40,397 nucleotides of DNA, from contig DATBTN010000031.1 in the NCBI GenBank assembly GCA_036559195.1, forward strand, positions 1 to 40,397. Direction: 5' to 3'. The notes under the pieces were generated by a model that saw nothing but the letters and a program-made list of their open reading frames with translations, did not search any database and was not told where the DNA came from. Positions 37,344-40,397 of the stretch are shown here, piece by piece (the first letter of the stretch is position 1; every line of letters starts with the position of its first letter). This DNA comes from Candidatus Baltobacteraceae bacterium (GTDB lineage Bacteria; Vulcanimicrobiota; Vulcanimicrobiia; Vulcanimicrobiales; Vulcanimicrobiaceae). Position numbers and translations under genes: made by a program.

Positions 37344-40115
37344 GTGCCGCAGAGTGCCCGTCCCGCCGACGCCGCACCGATCCCGTCGGGGACCGTGGCG
37401 TTCCTGTTTACCGACATCGAAGGCAGCACGCAACGCTGGGAGCGCTATCGCGATGCGACGGCGGCCGCGGTCAAACTCCACGACGCATTGCTGCGCGGCG
37501 CGATCGAATCTCACAGCGGATACGTCTTCAAAACGATCGGCGATGCGTTTTGCGCGGCCTTTCCGACCGTTCGCGATGCGATCGGTGCCGCGTTGGAAGC
37601 GCAGCGCGCGCTGGCCGCCGAGGACTTCTCGGCGGTCGATTCGCTCAAAGTTCGTATGTCGATCCACGTCGGCCATGCCGACGAGCGCGACGGCGATTAC
37701 TTCGGCCCCACGGTCAACCGCGTCGCCCGGCTGCTCGCCGTCGGCTACGGCGGCCAGGTGCTGGTCTCGGGCGCGGCGGCCGACCTCGTGCAGGACGAAT
37801 TGCCGCCGCAAGCGTCGCTGCGCGATCTCGGCGCGCATCGCCTGAAAGATCTCACGCAACCCGAACAGGTCTATCAACTCGTCGCACCCGATCTCCAGCA
37901 GCAATTTTTCGCGCTCAAATCGCTCGAATCGCTGCCGAACAATCTGCCGCTGCAAGTCACGAGTTTCGTCGGACGCGAAACCGATGCCGCGGAGATCGCG
38001 CGACACATGGGACGAACGCGGCTGCTCACGTTGGTTGGAACCGGCGGTGTGGGAAAGACGCGGCTCGCGCTGCAGACCGGCGCCGATCTGCTCGACCGTT
38101 ACGCCGACGGCGTGTGGTACGTGGAGTTCGCTCCGCTCGTGGATGCGACGCTGATTCCCAACACCGTCGGCGCGATCTTTGGAATCACCGATCAGCCCGG
38201 CAAATCGCTGACCGACGTCATCGTGAGCGCGCTGCGCAACAAAGCGGCGCTGTTGATATTCGACAATTGCGAGCACGTCGTCGCCGAAGCGGCCGCGATC
38301 GCCGACGCGCTGATTCGCGGTTGTCCGAAGGTGCAGCTGCTGGCGACCTCGCGCGAAGGGCTCGGTATAAGCGGCGAGACCGTTCACCGCGTGGCGTCGC
38401 TCTCGCTCCCGCCGCCCGTTGCCGGCATCGGCGCCGAAGAAGCGCGCGCCTACGCGGCCGTGGCGCTCTTTGCCGAACGCGCTGCGGCGGCGAACACGCG
38501 ATTCGAACTCACCGATCGCAACGCGACCGTCGTCGCCGATGTCTGCCGCCGGCTCGACGGTATCGCGCTCGCGATCGAACTGGCCGCAACGCGCCTGAAG
38601 GTTCTTTCGATCGAACAGCTGGCAGCGAAACTCGACGAGCGCTTTCGCCTCTTGACCGGCGGGAGCCGAACGGCACTTCCGCGCCAGCAAACGATGCGCG
38701 CGCTCATCGACTGGAGTTACGACCTTCTGGGCGATGCCGAAAAGGCCGTATTCCGGCGCGTGGCCGTTTTTGCCGGGGGCTGGACGCTCGAAGCGGCCGG
38801 CGAGATCTGCAGCGACGACGCGATCGAATCGTGGGACGTGTTGGATCTGCTCGGCGCTCTCGTCGACAAATCGATGGTCGTCGCCGAATTGGCCGACGGC
38901 GAGCAGCGGTACCGCCTGCTCGAATCGACGCGCCAGTATGCGAGCGAAAAACTCGGTGAGAGCGGCGAACGCGAACATCTGCGCGGAAAGCACGCGGCGT
39001 ATTATCTCGCGCTGCTGCGCGAAGCCGAACCGTCGTTAAATGTCACGCCCATGGGAACGTGGATCGCTCCCTTGGCTGCCGAAACCGACAACTTTCGCCT
39101 CGCATTGGATTGGTATCTCACGGATAAGACCGATCCCGAACTCGGCGCCGAGTTGATCGCGCTGCTAATCGAAGTCTTTTCGGAGATCTCCCGGCCCGCC
39201 GAACTCTGGCGCTGGCTCGTCGTCGCCCATGGCGCGCTGGGCGAATCCGGCGATCCCGCGTTGCGCGCGCGACTGCTCGGCGGCATGTCGGCGATCTCCG
39301 ACGCCATCGGCATGGGCTTCTCGCAGCGACTGGAACTCGCCCAACAGGCCTTAGCTATTTTTCGCGAGTGCGGCACGACGCTCGACATCGCGCGCGCGAC
39401 CGTGCAGGTAGGACTCTACTATGCATTTGTGGAGCGCATTACCGAAGCAACGCCGCTTTTTGAGGAAGGTCTCGAACTCGCGCGACGGACAAAAGATCGG
39501 CGGCTGATCGCGCGCGCGCTCGCGGCTGAGAGCTACTGCTTGAGCGACTTGGAGGCAAAACGTCAATGCCTGCGCGAGGCAACCGCGCTGTATCGGGCCG
39601 CCGGCGACGATCGCGGCGCGGCGCGTACGCAATCGTGGCTCGCCGAACAAGAATTTCGCTTCGGCGACGTTGGCGCGGCGCTCGCGCACGCCAACGAATC
39701 GATTGCGATCTGCCGGCGGCGGCGCTTTCGATCCAATCTCGTGGTGCATCTCGTCAATGCGGCAGCGTATCATCTCTGGATCGGCGCCGTCGATGAGGCT
39801 CGTGACGCCGCACGCGAAGCGATTGGAATCTGCCAGGAGATCCAAGATCTGCTCGACGTGCCGATCTGCATTCAGCACCTCGCGGGCGTCGCGCAGGCCC
39901 GAGGCGATGCCGAACGCGCGGCGCGTCTGCTCGGTTTTACCGACGCACGATTCCTAGCCATCGACGAAGTGCGCCAGATGACCGAAAAGCGGCTCTACGA
40001 CCGGATCGTCGAGGCGCTGCTCGGTACGCTCGGCGCGGACGAGCTGCGCGCCCACATGGCGGCCGGCGCGCTGCTCGGCGAGGACGAGGCGATCGACGAG
40101 GCGCTCCGGGCGTAG
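37344..40115 (+). CDS. Class III adenylyl cyclase with NB-ARC-like ATPase and TPR repeats
   Basis: 923 residues from a GTG with GGAGG five bases upstream; the longer frame is a shadow through the previous gene. Residues about 15-185 are a class III cyclase homology domain with its key residues: metal Asp24 (FTDIEGS) and Asp67 (KTIGDAF), Lys63 and Asp118 for adenine, Asn125 and Arg129 for the transition state. So it should make cAMP. Residues about 200-480 form an STAND ATPase with Walker A (GTGGVGKTRL, 232-241) and Walker B (LLIFDNCE, 303-310). The rest is helical TPR-like repeats. The type is common in Actinobacteria and soil bacteria as a predicted signalling switch; the ligand is unknown. 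Confidence 0.92.
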   Translation: MPQSARPADAAPIPSGTVAFLFTDIEGSTQRWERYRDATAAAVKLHDALLRGAIESHSGYVFKTIGDAFCAAFPTVRDAIGAALEAQRALAAEDFSAVDSLKVRMSIHVGHADERDGDYFGPTVNRVARLLAVGYGGQVLVSGAAADLVQDELPPQASLRDLGAHRLKDLTQPEQVYQLVAPDLQQQFFALKSLESLPNNLPLQVTSFVGRETDAAEIARHMGRTRLLTLVGTGGVGKTRLALQTGADLLDRYADGVWYVEFAPLVDATLIPNTVGAIFGITDQPGKSLTDVIVSALRNKAALLIFDNCEHVVAEAAAIADALIRGCPKVQLLATSREGLGISGETVHRVASLSLPPPVAGIGAEEARAYAAVALFAERAAAANTRFELTDRNATVVADVCRRLDGIALAIELAATRLKVLSIEQLAAKLDERFRLLTGGSRTALPRQQTMRALIDWSYDLLGDAEKAVFRRVAVFAGGWTLEAAGEICSDDAIESWDVLDLLGALVDKSMVVAELADGEQRYRLLESTRQYASEKLGESGEREHLRGKHAAYYLALLREAEPSLNVTPMGTWIAPLAAETDNFRLALDWYLTDKTDPELGAELIALLIEVFSEISRPAELWRWLVVAHGALGESGDPALRARLLGGMSAISDAIGMGFSQRLELAQQALAIFRECGTTLDIARATVQVGLYYAFVERITEATPLFEEGLELARRTKDRRLIARALAAESYCLSDLEAKRQCLREATALYRAAGDDRGAARTQSWLAEQEFRFGDVGAALAHANESIAICRRRRFRSNLVVHLVNAAAYHLWIGAVDEARDAAREAIGICQEIQDLLDVPICIQHLAGVAQARGDAERAARLLGFTDARFLAIDEVRQMTEKRLYDRIVEALLGTLGADELRAHMAAGALLGEDEAIDEALRA

Positions 40116-40140
40116 GCCGCGCCGAACCCCGGCACAAAGC

Positions 40141-40166
40141 AAAACCGGCCTTTTCGGGCCGGTTTT
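40141..40166. terminator. Perfect hairpin terminator after the cyclase gene
   Basis: AAAACCGGCC (40141-40150), loop ttttcg, GGCCGGTTTT (40157-40166), a ten-base perfect stem. It lies 25 bases after the stop codon. The stem ends in T4 on the plus strand and, because the stem is symmetrical, also in T4 on the minus strand, so it may act in both directions. Confidence 0.85.
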
Positions 40167-40174
40167 CATCAACC

Positions 40175-40345
40175 GCACGTAGCGTCTGCCGCACGAGGTT
40201 TTGAACCTGCTTTCTCGCAGGTGGGTGCGGCCCGGGCGCAGGTGTGGCAGGTTATTAGACCCAAGCCACGCCGTCGTATCCGGAGCTGATGCTCCCTAGG
40301 TGTTCACGTTGGTCCAGCACCTATAATGCGGTGCGCGCCATGCGC
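40175..40345. other. Hairpin-rich non-coding stretch, candidate structured RNA
   Basis: No plausible protein gene is seen from 40116 to the right edge. Several stem-loops follow one another: CCGCAC...GTGCGG with inner ACCTGC-tttctc-GCAGGT (about 40189-40231), GTGGC...GCCAC (about 40243-40269), GGAGC-tgat-GCTCC (about 40282-40295) and GGTG...CACC (about 40299-40321). Such a regular series next to a bidirectional terminator suggests a stable RNA on one strand or a long leader. I could not match it to 6S, SRP, RNase P RNA or tmRNA. A TATAAT lies at 40322-40327. Confidence 0.45.
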
Positions 40346-40386
40346 AGTCGATGTTCCAACTCTACCACCACGGTCAAGTCTTGACA
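40322..40386 (+). promoter_or_regulatory. Possible promoter elements near the right edge
   Basis: Two perfect consensus pieces are visible: TATAAT at 40322-40327, with no good -35 at the right distance, and TTGACA at 40381-40386, whose -10 would lie just past the window end. The TTGACA probably drives a plus-strand gene to the right. Either may be chance. Confidence 0.3.
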
Positions 40387-40397
40387 GATCGCTTTAG

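Noticed and set aside
40220-40320. tmRNA-like strings on the minus strand (ggatacgacg and taataacctgc)
   Set aside because: Both resemble conserved tmRNA pieces, but they are only about 16 bases apart, leaving no room for a tag reading frame, and no matching acceptor stem with TTCGA T-arm and CCA was found on either side, including in a permuted layout.

Overview
The window looks like chromosomal DNA of a high-GC, diderm bacterium. My best guess is the Eremiobacterota (WPS-2) or a nearby deep Terrabacteria lineage. The reasons are GC-rich third codon positions, free use of GTG and TTG starts, a Firmicutes-style order around the ATP synthase operon, an RsbV/RsbW/SigF-type switch, OstA/LptA-like proteins that imply an outer membrane, and two-gene LigD plus Ku end joining. 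The taxonomic call is inference; no rRNA is present.

Layout. 1-620: the first codons of a probable VOC/glyoxalase gene leaving at the left edge, a block of intergenic repeats (161-406), and tRNA-Leu(CAG). 630-2815 (+): an HtrA-like protease without a signal peptide, coupled to an MFS exporter. 2812-6376 (-): non-homologous end joining (ligD phosphoesterase-ligase, ligD polymerase, ku). 6396-7619: small membrane proteins on both strands, including an lmo0937-type and a TM2 protein. 7622-13554 (-): two polytopic membrane glycosyltransferase-like proteins, a secreted protein and alaS. 13596-13809: a large inverted repeat. 13791-17392 (-): SigF-family sigma factor, anti-sigma kinase, STAS antagonist, YtxH and DUF948-like stress proteins, cysteine desulfurase. 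17512-21751 (-): rarA, two tandem OstA-domain proteins, tsaC, mreB. 21884-31278 (-): murA, an unknown gene, and the full ATP synthase operon (atpC-D-G-A-H-F-F'-E-B-I-Z when read left to right). 31275-36594 (-): wecB, wecA/tagO, dCMP deaminase, upp, glyA, a small membrane protein and rpiB. 36638-40115 (+): a degenerate TIM-barrel isomerase-like protein and a large adenylyl cyclase/NB-ATPase/TPR protein. 40116-40397: a hairpin-rich non-coding stretch.

How it works together. From about 36.6 kb down to 7.6 kb essentially every gene points the same way (-), and most neighbours overlap by one to four bases (ATGA, GTGA, TAATG, TAGTG), which indicates long, translationally coupled operons. The run links one-carbon and nucleotide salvage metabolism (glyA, upp, dCMP deaminase), envelope precursor synthesis (wecA, wecB, murA), cell shape (mreB), energy (F1Fo ATPase) and tRNA function (tsaC, alaS). 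The order rpiB-glyA-upp-wecB-atp-murA-mreB closely resembles that of Bacillus.

The least explained elements are a GC-rich palindromic repeat found just upstream of both mreB and atpA, the large inverted repeat at the sigF/alaS junction that carries a second inverted copy of the end of the sigma gene, an orphan plus-strand terminator beside rarA, and the structured non-coding right end.
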